Under the pieces are notes generated by a model. It ran no database searches and had not been told where the DNA came from. It saw nothing but the letters and a program-made list of their open reading frames with translations. A DNA stretch of 64,000 nucleotides from Nissolia schottii (lineage: Eukaryota; Streptophyta; Magnoliopsida; Fabales; Fabaceae), in assembly GCA_003254905.1 (NCBI GenBank), contig QANU01068893.1:111750-175749 (forward strand), read 5' to 3'. The position numbers were made by a program, and so were the translations under genes. Position 1 is the first letter of the stretch; each line of letters starts with the position of its first letter. This document shows positions 53,801 to 64,000 of the stretch, piece by piece.

Positions 53801-56553
53801 GGTCCTCTTTTGTTTTTCTGGGTTTGCTAGGTTCGTGCTGTCACTGCAACTACTTCTCCAATTGGGCAATCAGGAGCACCTATGTCGTCTAATCAAGTCA
53901 AGTACTATGAACTTCTGGCTCGGTATTATGTCTTGAAGCGGCAACATATACTTGCAGCTCATGCGTTGCTTAGACTAGCTGAAAGGCGCACTATTGATGG
54001 AATTCCTACTCTTGAACAGAGGTCAAATAGTTTCTCCATTTTCTTGTTTTTACATTCTCCTTTTGTTGCTTTATTGCTGCAAACCTGGATGGGATAGACC
54101 AAACTTAGTGAATCCTTACACCATAGTTGGATCTCATCTTGCAAATGTAAAGTCACAATGCATGATGCCAAAACTGAACTTTTTTGCCAGATAATGAATG
54201 GTATCATGTTTAAAATTAATGTTTAAAATGCACATCGTCAAAATAAAATTGAAGAATGAAACCTTTTATTCAAGAAAAGAAAACTTTTTCATTCATGTTA
54301 AGCAGGGCTGAAGCTGGTATTTTGTTTGCCACTTATATCCTAGATAGACTTATTAGGCTGCACTTCATCATTACTGGTGAATGATGCTCGAGCATACACT
54401 TTCTCTAATCACATAAAACGTGGAAATTGGTTCCTGATTCACCATTAGTTTTCAAATAAGTTATGCTTGTTGTAAGTCTTGGACAACATAAATTCGCCAA
54501 GGTCCAAGGCTGTAACATTTCACATGTATTCAAGCTGATCTTATTTCTCTTTTAAGGTGTCTATATTGTTTGCCTGAATCTCTTAGGATTACTAGAATTG
54601 TTTTGATCTGCTTGCTTAGATATCTTCTAATAGTCTCTGTTTCTGTAAAATTCAGGTGTCAATACCTAAGTAATGCAGTTCTGCAAGCGAAAAGTGCAAC
54701 TAATAGTGATGGGTTGGTAAGTTCTGCACGGAGTTCCATTGATAGTGGATTCCTAGATTTGCTTGAAGGGAAGCTTGCTGTTCTTCGGTTTCAAATAAAA
54801 ATCAAAGAGGAATTGGAAGCAATGGCTTCCAGATCTGAGGTTTTAACTAGCACGTCTGATTCCATGCAAGATGGTTTAGTCCGTGAGGGCAGTTCAACTG
54901 CTGATGCTAATTTTGCAAATGTAACACGAGAGAAGGCCAAGGAACTATCATCAGATGTGAAGAGCATAACACAGTTATATAATGAATATGCAGTTCCCTT
55001 TGAGCTCTGGGAGGTACTTCCTTTCCTTTTGGTTATTCTTCACATTGTTTTCTGTCAGATTTATGCATAAGTTCAGATTTTCTCGTCAGATTGTTCTCAT
55101 TATTTTTTAATTTTGCACACATCAATATTTTTAAGAGCTTGGTAATTAGATACACTTACTAATAGGTGTTCTTCAAAGCTTTTGAACTTTAGCACAGAGA
55201 GTATACTTTATGCAAGTTACAAATCAACAATTTTACACATAATATAATTTTTGTTTATTCCTATTCATTTGCTTCTATATTGAACAAAATCAAATGTATA
55301 TATGATTTTTCTTACTACGTCACGTAAACGAATTTCTGTTCTCTACTCCTGCCAAATCATCTCTCTTTTCTTTAAGGATTTAGTTGTATATGCCACTGTT
55401 CTGTTGGATAGTTTGTGGTTATGCAGATTCTTGTTGAAAAGGGGGTCATAACAATGTGTCAACTTCTGAAACTTCACCATCAAATCTCCTATTAATAATT
55501 CTTCATTTCATACCTTTCTCTTAGATATGCCTGGAGATGCTGTACTTTGCCAATTATTCTGGTGATGCTGACAGCAACATTGTCAGAGAGACATGGGCTA
55601 GACTTATTGATCAAGCTATTTCAAGTGGTGGTATTGCCGAAGCTTGCTCAGTATTAAAGAGGGTTGGCCCTCGCATTTATCCGGGTGATGGAGCTGTTTT
55701 ACCACTCGACACTATTTGTCTTCACCTAGAGAAGGCTGGACTGGTAAATGTTCCCAAATTTGCTCCATTTTTTGGCAGGCAGGACTTATTGGAATTAAAA
55801 GTGTACTGAACTGTGTATAGTCAACTTTTATCTCAAATATGAATTCATGTCTTTCTGTAGGAGAGGTTTAATTCAGGTGTTGAATCTGTTGGAGATGAGG
55901 ATGTCTCGAGAGCCCTTCTTTCTGCTTGTAAGGGTGCAGCTGAACCTGTATTGAACACATATGATCAATTGTTATCCAATGGAGCTATTTTGCCATCTCC
56001 TAATCTTAGATTACGTATGCTGAGATCAGTCCTTGTGATACTTCGTGAGTGGGCCATGTCTGTATATTCACAGAGGATGGGTACTAGTGTTGCAGCGCAT
56101 TCCCTAATACTAGGTGGAGGATCGCCATTGCAACGAACAGTTGTTAGCCAAGGAGTTCGTGATAAGATCACAAGTGCAGCAAACAGGTCTGACTTTTTAT
56201 GCCCTTTTTCTATTCATATCGTTTCTTGAAGGCATAACTTTTACAGATAGGGAAAAAAAGGGTGTTAACTTTTATGTGGCTGTTCCTTGATCCCAACACG
56301 GCAACACCAAATTATAGTATTGGAAATTAGCTGATTTGTCAATTCTTTCAAAAACAAAAATTCACGTGTGTAAGTTTAGGTCTATTGTTTATATCCAGGT
56401 AAACTTGTGATCTGATTGTCTTTTTCTTCATTCAGGTACATGACTGAAGTGCGCAGGTTAGCCCTTCCACAGAGTCAAACAGAACTTGTCTACCGAGGCT
56501 TTAGAGAACTTGAAGAGTCCCTTATAAGTCCTCATTCATTTGATCGATATTGA
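47844..56553 (+). CDS. NUP155: Nucleoporin NUP155
   Basis: Scaffold nucleoporin of the inner ring of the nuclear pore, linking membrane and channel nucleoporins. Thirteen exons, all GT-AG and in frame: 47844-48002, 48427-48596, 49253-49379, 50287-50549, 50750-52397, 52482-52694, 52858-53105, 53212-53626, 53831-54021, 54656-55013, 55525-55743, 55861-56186 and 56436-56553. The product is 1484 residues (Arabidopsis about 1464). The N-terminus MSWEDEIVMRDVTNAGLVVSDRIGRE is the conserved family start. A seven-bladed propeller (Nucleoporin_N, about 60-520) includes EGTAFCGIFPEIRRAWASVDNSLF and GRIFLAGRDSHIYELLY. The helical Nucleoporin_C solenoid (about 620-1450) ends RGFRELEESLISPHSFDRY. Exon 5, 1648 bases, carries the propeller end and a Ser-rich linker (QSSPSGNLGTSSRSSRAL). 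An upstream in-frame ATG at 47823 adds seven residues and is less likely. Confidence 0.96.
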
Positions 56554-56929
56554 TCTTGGTTTCAATATATAGTGTTGTATCAATTTTTCTTGTTAAATAA
56601 TTATATTCAAATAAGAGGTGTCTAATTTTCCATATTTGGATGTGTGGTCATGTGATCTTATTTTACTTTCCCTTTTTCTTTTTTTCTCTTTGAAATTCAG
56701 TTGTGTATCAATTAAGATTACCACATCTACAGTCTCCTGGTCTAATTTTGTATGCTTCGCTGCCTCATTTTGGATGCACCAGCCAAGTTGTTAGTTAGTA
56801 TGCAGCCGTCTACTTGCGTGAAAACCAATTTCATAATCCAGAAGATTATTTGAAATATTAATATGTGCGTGTAATGCTTTGAGATGTTGAAATTTGTTTA
56901 GGGAAACTACTTTTTGGAGTGTTTTTTTT

Positions 56930-57357
56930 TTTTTTGGTTAATTATGTTTTTAATCCTTGTAAAATTTCAAAGTTTGGTTTTCCTGTATGAAAGTTTTAGC
57001 TTCTGCGAAAGTTGAAAATTTGTTTTCAGTCTCTGGAGCTGGATGAGAGTTAACGGCGCTGCCCCATACCCACTCGACCCGGTTTTAATTTAAAATTAAA
57101 ATAAAAATATGAGGAGAGGGTGGGGTGGGGTGGGGTGGGATGGGGCGAGAGAGAGAGAGAGGAGAGGATACAGATGGGGTGGGGTGCGGGTTAAGGGCTG
57201 TTTCAATTTTCGCAAGGACTAAAACTTTCACACATGAACTCAAACCAAACTTTAAAATTTCAAACTTTTAACTTTTGCAAGGACAAACTTTCACACAAGG
57301 ACTAAAACCAAACTTTAAAATTTTACAGGGACTTAAAACATAATTAAGCCTTTTTTT
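56930..57357. mobile_element. Foldback MITE with G-rich centre
   Basis: Long inverted ends: GGTTAATTATGTTTTTAATC at the left and the complement of GGCTTAATTATGTTTTAAGT at the right, with TTTCAAAGTTTGGTTTT-like and GTAAAATTT words repeated in both arms. Runs of T on both outer sides could be a 9-bp target duplication, which would suggest a Mutator-type MITE, but runs of T are poor evidence. The central part is unusually GC-rich and contains a G-tract array. Confidence 0.6.
57116..57146 (+). other. Potential G-quadruplex tract
   Basis: GAGGGTGGGGTGGGGTGGGG is followed by TGGGATGGGGCGAG: at least six runs of three or four G separated by one or two bases on the plus strand. This meets the usual G-quadruplex pattern. 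It sits in the loop between the arms of the foldback element. Confidence 0.75.
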
Positions 57358-58074
57358 TAATATATTGATAGCACTGAAGTTTGAGTCCATAACTTCATGC
57401 AAATTATGTGCAGCTCTCACCATTAGATCACTTTAATGGCTAATTTATAGTAAATTTTTATATTGCATAAATTCAAAGCAAAACCAAGGGCATATTACAC
57501 TGAACCCTTGAGAGTTTTAGTTGGCTTTGTACTAATACTTTTTGTACCATTTTACAAGTGAGTAGCTCACAATTAATCTTAAACTTATCCAATTACACCT
57601 TAATACTATTGTGTATGATTATGATCTGAGCACAACATGTTCTTCAGGACAAAGTACAAATGTAAGAGCCTTCCCGTTTTTATTTCCTAAAATGTGACAC
57701 TTCCACTGTAGTCTATAACCATACAAGAAAACATCCACCGTGATCATGACTGAGAAATTGCATTATGGTGCCGATAATAGTTTGTTCTTTAAATACGGTA
57801 GAAATATGTGATAGAATTAGCAGTTCAAAAATTGGCATTGTCGGATAATGTTTTATTGCTTTTACACTTATTTCATAGCCAGTGAGCAACTTTTCAACTT
57901 ATATAAGGGTTGATAAGACCTTTCTTCGTTGGGCACATAAATATCAGTAAAAGACTTGGAGAAAATAATCTACGGTCAAGTTTGGTCAAATTGAAGTAGG
58001 TAAAATGTGTCCCATGAATGAGGAAAGTAATTAATCAATAGTATTTAGCATTTTCAAAGGTTACTGTAGTATGA

Positions 58075-58160
58075 CCAACGGGAGTTGGTTCAAGTAGTAA
58101 GCGGCTTGGTATAGCTTAAGTAAGGTCCCGAGTTTGAGACCTTGTGCACGCAGTTGTCCC
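58075..58160 (+). mobile_element. tRNA-derived SINE fragment
   Basis: GGGAGTTGGTTCAAGTAGTA, GCGGCTTGGTATAGCTTAAG and GTCCCGAGTTTGAGACC give box A- and box B-like motifs at tRNA-like spacing, followed by TTGTGCACGCAGTTGTCCC. It links the two other fragments (39031-39160 and 40555-40615) into one family. Confidence 0.55.
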
Positions 58161-58321
58161 AAAATTTCTTTTATTTTAATTTCTTTCTCAACATTTCTAT
58201 TAAGATAACTAGGTCTTATATTATCTCTTTAGACTTTATTAAATTATCCAACGTATAAGGGATCGGTAGATAAACTTATTCAACATATTATTCATACCAA
58301 ATAATTGATAAGTTTATTATG

Positions 58322-58325
<4 letters not shown>

Positions 58326-58359
<34 letters not shown>
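58326..58359. repeat. (TA)17 microsatellite
   Basis: An uninterrupted alternating TA run flanked symmetrically by GTATT and AATAC, so the whole tract is a palindrome. It is in non-coding DNA between NUP155 and VAC14. Confidence 0.9.
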
Positions 58360-58363
<4 letters not shown>

Positions 58364-59905
58364 CATATATATAGGGACGAAGGGAGTTGGATATTCATGT
58401 ATAAAAAGACAAAGTATTATACAAAACGTTACGAAACTACAATTGAATAAACATGCATAATTTATAATGTTTTTATTCATAAAAAATAATTTGTAGTGTT
58501 TGAGTCAAACATCATATAAAGTAAGATAAGATAGCATAAGCTTATATTATCCGGCATGTTCTAATTGAAAATGACAATATTGCATAATTAAATTTTTTTG
58601 CGTTAATAAAAATGCTTATGATTTAGAAAAATAGTTTTAAGGATGGAAAAACTACATTTGATTTCTTAGTAACATGGAGAAAACTTTCGTTTATGGATAT
58701 AAAATCATAAAAGGAAACATTAACAAATTGAATGAAGATAGGATAATCCTTTAAATTGGTCCTTCTAAAATTTTAAGATAAATTAGTTTTTTTTAATAAT
58801 TTATTAGTCAAATTGGTTTTTGCTAAATATAAAAGATGGACACCTTGATTTTTCAATTAAGATGTCTGATGAAAATAACTTTAATAATTATTTTAGACTT
58901 AAAATCTGAAGTGAGAATGAACGTTAAGAACATTTTGGTGGTGTTAGAGCCAGCTTGTTTCCACCAATGCCAATGTATTTTAAAAAAATTCATCATATTA
59001 AACTTGAGATACATAAAAATAAGATAAATTTAATGGTGATTTATCTAAACAATTATTTTTAAGCATCTTAACCAATAGATCAACGTATCATTTAAAAATG
59101 ACTAGGATCAATTTAATGATTTTTTTAAGGGGCTAATTTAAATGGTTTGAAATTCTAGAAGAACATAAAAACAACTTTTAATATATACACCCATTTATAT
59201 AAAAGATAAAACTAATCTTTAGAAAAGCATTAAACAGAAAAAAAGGGGTTGCACTTTTCATCTTTTCTTCCTAAAATACCATCGGGCATAATCTATATGA
59301 TATGATATTATTGGCTACAATTAAAGGGCATTTATGTAACTTTGTCGCTGTTTGTTTGAAGTTTCAACCTCAGCCTGAGCTGGCCTGGGCTGGTAGTGGT
59401 AGAAAAGTAGCAACAACGCAGTCACTCACAAACATATTCGACCAAGAAAAAAACACAATCTTTTAATTATTATTATTACACAATCCCAATGGTATTGTTC
59501 GTGCACAAAACTATAATTTCCATTTCGTTTCATTTCTAATCTCTAATTAAAATAAAAGGGGGGGAAAGGTTAGGTTTCAATTTCAATTCCTTTTCTTTTC
59601 ATTTCAATTCACAAAAAGTTTACCAGATCTGATTCATCCAAAGTCCAATTTCCCAGCTCAATATCATTCCACTCCCACGTCAATCATTATCCCCCCAAAA
59701 AATTGGAATTTCGATTCCATTTCTGGCCCCCTCAAAAAGGTAAAGAGAGGAGGGAAAGGAAACGACCCAGAAAACCAAAACCCACACAATTCAGATGTTT
59801 CGGTTCGAGCAGGAGAAGATCCGAAAACGAATTTGATTTTCCAAAGTTTTCTCCTTTTTTTTCCCCTCCTGTATTCGAGTGCTTCCCAGCTTGGCCGCTG
59901 TTGCC

Positions 59906-60267
59906 ATGGTGGACGCTTTATCGGTGGTTCCGGCAGCCGTGCTCCGCAACCTTGCTGACAAGCTATACGAGAAGCGCAAGAATGCTGCACTTGATGTTTG
60001 TCCACAACTTTTTCTTTTTTCTTTTTCATCTATCATGAGTACTATTCTTCTTTGTTGCAGTTCGGTTAATTTGGGGTTTTAGGGTTTTTGGCGGTTTTTT
60101 CTGGGGCTTTAGTTGATTATGAGGGTATCTATCTGTGTTTCTGTATAGGTTGAGGGCATAGTGAAGCAGCTTGCTTCTGCTGGGGATCATGAGAAAATAA
60201 CGGCTGTGATCAATTTGTTGACTACAGAATTCACTTTTTCACCACAAGCAAATCATCGGAAGGTAGC

Positions 60268-60305
<38 letters not shown>

Positions 60306-63300
60306 GAAAAAAAATGATTACTTTTAATTTGGCTGAATATGTTGTTCATGTTATTTGATGGTTGATTTTTTATTTTTCTAAAAAAATTTAATGTTGGATG
60401 AAGGGAGGATTAATAGGATTGGCTGCTGCAACTGTTGGGTTGACTTCTGAAGCAGCTCAGCATCTTGAGGTGAGGGATTGCTCACTAGTTTTTAAGTTTC
60501 TGTCCTTTAATACGTGTTTGTTTGTTTATTTATCATGGCTTACAATTTGAACCCTTTCCGCTTGAGAAATTCTGCTGTATTCATTCTAGTTCTATAAGAA
60601 GCTTATTAGTGTGGTCAATGGATCTAGTGGTACCTTCACTCCCATAACAATACACGTATGTTGTGCATAGACATGGAATAATAATAATTGGTGCATTTTT
60701 CTGGCCTTGTTATGGACAACAAACTTGCATTCTGGTTAAGGAACATTAGAAAAGATGGATGATTTCACCCTCAAGGGATATAATTGAATAAATTTTAGCA
60801 TTTTAAAGTGCATCTAACAGTTAGTAGTGGTATCTTCTGATGGAATAGACTTCTTACAGGCATGCGTGAACATTGTCTTTCACTTTGTTATTGAGTTTAT
60901 ACTGTTTGCTTTGGCTTGCCTGAGCATATATGTGCTTTTTCATTACCCTTCTTACCTACACAATGTTTTATTTTGAATGACAGCGAATTGTGCCCCCTGT
61001 TTTAAATTCTTTCTCTGACCAAGATAGCAGAGTTCGTTATTATGCTTGTGAGGCACTATATAACATAGCTAAGGTGAGGATTTGACTGCGCTGACTGATG
61101 TACAGCTTCATTATTCATCTGTTATCCTCTGACGCACATCTTTTTAATATTATCTCAGGTTGTGAGAGGGGATTTTATTATATTCTTCAACCAGATCTTT
61201 GATGCATTGTGCAAGCTTTCTGCAGACTCAGATGCCAATGTACAAAGTGCTGCTCACCTCTTAGATCGACTTGTGAAGGCACGTAGATATATAATTTCTC
61301 CTGAATGCCTATAAAGCCTTTTTGCTGGCTTTACATGTTTGCACATGGCAAATACATGGCAAATTTTCAAAAGACTTTGATCTGACAATAATTTGAATTG
61401 CTTCTTTTATCCGAAAAAAAGAAGAAAATTTGAATTGTTTTTCTGTTTAGATCAACTGATGATTAAAAAATGCTTCATTTGAACAGGATATTGTGACTGA
61501 AAGCGATCAGTTCAGGTGCACCATCCTTTCGAATCTTATATTTTTCTGTGCGTCTAGTGCTTAAATTTTATAAAGAGTATAGGTACGGAGATATCTGAAT
61601 GTAATTTACTAGCAGAGCTTTAATAGATGAAAGCTGTAAGCACTATTAAGTATGAGGCGATCTCGTACTAAACACCTCAACTTTCACTTTTCTTAACCAA
61701 AATATGAAAACGAATGTCAACCTAATTCCTCTTTAATCTAACTTACATTGCCTGAGTTCCCTCCGTTTTTCTTGATCTAGTATCGAAGAATTTATACCGC
61801 TGTTGAGGGAGCGCATGAATGTATTGAACCCATATGTGCGCCAGTTTTTGGTAGGATGGATTACTGTGTTGGACAGTGTCCCAGATATTGACATGCTGGG
61901 TTTTCTTCCTGATTTTCTTGATGGTAAGCGCATTTTTTATGAAGTGATTCTTATTCTTTCCCAACATTTCATAAATAATGAAGGTCAACCACCTAATCAC
62001 ATATAAACTTTTCAGGTTTGTTTAATATGTTGAGTGATTCAAGTCATGAAATACGTCAACAAGCTGATTCAGCTCTTTCAGAGTTCCTTCAAGAGATTAA
62101 AAACTCCCCAGTAAGGCTCTTGCAAATGTAATTTCCCCTTTTGTTTTTTTTTATACATAATTTCTCCTTGTTTAAGTTGTACGGCTTGTGATACTTTTCA
62201 GACTTCAATTCTTCCTTTATGCCATTTTTTAGGCTGCCTGAGGAATTTGTTCGCTTTTGTATGTTTCCCATCTTTTAGGATGCATCTCTTTGTTATCCCA
62301 ATTTTACTTTTGTGTCACTCGATTTTCCTTGTCATGTGCATGGACAAGATTTATTGCAGTTATTATCCCCTTAATATCTTTCCCACAATTCATCTTTTAG
62401 GATTGATTTATGTTATAACTTTGTGTTGATTAACTGTGCTATGCATCATTTTCAACTACTGTTTTGATACAAAAGCAAATTGTTTTGTTCATTTGTCATT
62501 TTCTGACTCGAGCAGTGCTACTCTTGAAGTCTGTAGATTATGGTCGCATGGCTGAAATCCTGGTACAGAGGGCAGGTTCTCCAGATGAATTTACTAGGTT
62601 AACAGCTATCACATGGGTGAGTGGTACTGGTACTGCTATGCTTTGACTATTTAGACAATTAGTTATAATTATCGTACTTTATGCTTGTTGGCATCATATC
62701 AAAATTATCATTTCCTTTTATATCAAAAGACAAATTATTAGTTACTGTTTTGTGATTTATTAGTTAAACTATGTCTTTGCTTTCTTATTTTAACAGATAA
62801 ATGAGTTTGTCAAACTTGGTGGAGAGCAGCTTGTTCCATATTATGCAGACATTCTTGGAGCCATTTTGCCTTGCATATCAGACAAAGAAGAGAAAATTAG
62901 AGTGGTAGGTTTACTTGAGCTTTCCTTGTTTTCTTTCCCCTCTTCTGTTGTGTATCTTTTTGTTCTCTGCACCCCCCTCTTTTTTATATTACATTGCTTT
63001 CAGCCATGTAAAACAGCAAGTTTGAAGCAATCTCTGGTGTATATGTTAGGTTGCTCGTGAAACCAATGAAGAGCTACGTGCCATCAAGGCTGATCCGGCT
63101 GAAGCGTTTGATGTGGGAGCAATACTCGCCGTTGCTAGGAGGTATAGTATTTCTGACCTTGGAAAGAGGATAAGTTTTGACTTATCTAATACTTACAATT
63201 GAAATATTATTGGTTTGTTTGGTGATTTGATAAGCTAGTGAGGAAAATAATTATGAGGTTACTTTTTGTTTAGCCAACTCTATCTTGCACTTGTTATTCT

Positions 63301-64000
63301 GTAGAATGATTTTGGGATGGTTTGATTGATCAGGCAATTATCAAGTGAATGGGAGGCTACTCGCATTGAAGCTTTGCACTGGATATCAACCCTTATAAAC
63401 AGACATCGTACTGAGGTGATTAGACTGTTTGAACTCAGCTTTCGTTTTGGCGTTCTTTTAGGTACTTGTAAACCTTTAGAATGGGTCTGGCCCAATTAAC
63501 TTGGAATTAAATATGCTATTTTCATGGATAAAAAATATTATACAATTTAATTTAATTTTCCTACCAACATTTCTTTTGCCGTTCTCTTCTCTTGCGTGCA
63601 AAACTTTTTTTTTTTTTTTTTTTTTTTTACGTGAGTCCCTTCTCTTAGAAATTGTGATTTTTATTTGCCTGAAATGCTTTGTAAAGGATTTCGTGTGATC
63701 TCCTCCATGTCAATGAGGGATTTTGGTGTCCATGCTCATATGTTGACCTTTCATTCCTGAAACAGGTTTTACAATTTCTGAATGACATATTTGACACCCT
63801 ACTCAAGGCACTTTCAGATCCATCCGATGAGGTACCGTGTTTTCCTGGTAGCCTTTCTCAAGATCTGTGTGCAAGTGTGGTTATAACTGTACATTTATCT
63901 TATATATAAATCAGTCTATCAAATCATATAGATGAGTTATTGTTTTCATTATTTCAGCTTAGGATTTACAGATTTCTGAATTTTTTCATATTCTTATCTG
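59906..64000 (+). CDS. VAC14: VAC14 homologue (5' part, runs off the window)
   Basis: Scaffold of the PIKfyve/Fab1-Fig4 complex that makes PI(3,5)P2 on endosomes and the vacuole. Exons seen: 59906-59995, 60149-60262, 60404-60469, 60984-61073, 61159-61278, 61487-61515, 61781-61923, 62016-62110, 62530-62616, 62797-62904, 63050-63141, 63334-63415 and 63766-63831, coding for 394 residues; the next exon lies beyond the window. The start [30 protein letters not shown] is conserved. HEAT repeats follow, with [36 protein letters not shown] and [20 protein letters not shown] in the Vac14 Fab1-binding region. Then come [20 protein letters not shown] and [22 protein letters not shown]. The intron after 61278 has a GC donor. 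A 35-base T run begins eight bases after exon 2. Confidence 0.95.
60270..60304. repeat. Poly(T)35 tract in VAC14 intron 2
   Basis: Thirty-five consecutive T starting eight bases after the exon 2 end (CATCGGAAG|GTAGCAG). A second long T run lies at about 63607-63629 in a later intron. U-rich sequence just after a donor can favour splicing in plants; length is likely to vary. Confidence 0.9.

Larger units (their letters stand above)
56554..59905. other. Intergenic region between NUP155 and VAC14
   Basis: No gene is seen. It contains the NUP155 3' end, a foldback element at 56930-57357, a SINE fragment at 58075-58160, a (TA)17 run and, in the last 500 bases, the VAC14 promoter and a leader of mixed GC content. 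The small frame at 58836-59027 has no similarity I recognise. Confidence 0.55.

Overview
The window is nuclear DNA of a flowering plant, most likely a legume close to soybean (Glycine). The reasons are split genes with GT-AG introns, very AT-rich intergenic DNA full of small foldback elements and SINE-like fragments, and proteins that read like dicot orthologues. FKF1, mTERF4, NUP155, VAC14 and MAP70 could be compared with remembered Arabidopsis sequences; the genus is an inference. Every coding gene was rebuilt exon by exon, with frames and splice sites checked by hand.

Layout, left to right: RNA polymerase subunit RPB5 copy 1 (+, 2915-4778); AT-rich DNA with a decayed transposon-like patch; prefoldin subunit 6 (-, 9475-12006); blue-light receptor FKF1 (+, 15034-17733) with two evening elements upstream; dynamin-related protein DRP1 (-, 18644-24692); intronless organellar mTERF4 (+, 26427-27953); microtubule-associated MAP70 (-, 30259-34408); ribosomal protein S2/uS5 (-, 36897-38437); RPB5 copy 2 (-, 42467-44330); nucleoporin NUP155 (+, 47844-56553); and the first 394 codons of VAC14 (+, 59906 to beyond the window end). 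These are conserved housekeeping or regulatory genes, not a cluster for one pathway.

The most unusual feature is the RPB5 duplication. A block of about 3.7 kb carrying the gene (A, 1548-5305) recurs inverted at 41945-45701. A second block (B, about 6015-6902) recurs inverted at 45722-47443. The order of A and B is not mirrored: the two copies are circular permutations of each other. The gene bodies look about 99 percent identical by eye and encode the same 206-residue protein, while the flanks look about 87-92 percent identical. This pattern fits duplication through a circular intermediate followed by gene conversion confined to the gene. A LINE fragment with a 10-bp target duplication entered only the right copy. 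The two copies therefore bracket roughly 35 kb and six genes with inverted repeats.

Regulatory signals that can be read include evening elements before FKF1, telo-boxes and GGCCC motifs before RPS2, site II (TGGGCY) clusters before PFD6 and mTERF4, and a telo-box before NUP155. No CRISPR array, operon, rRNA or functional tRNA was seen.
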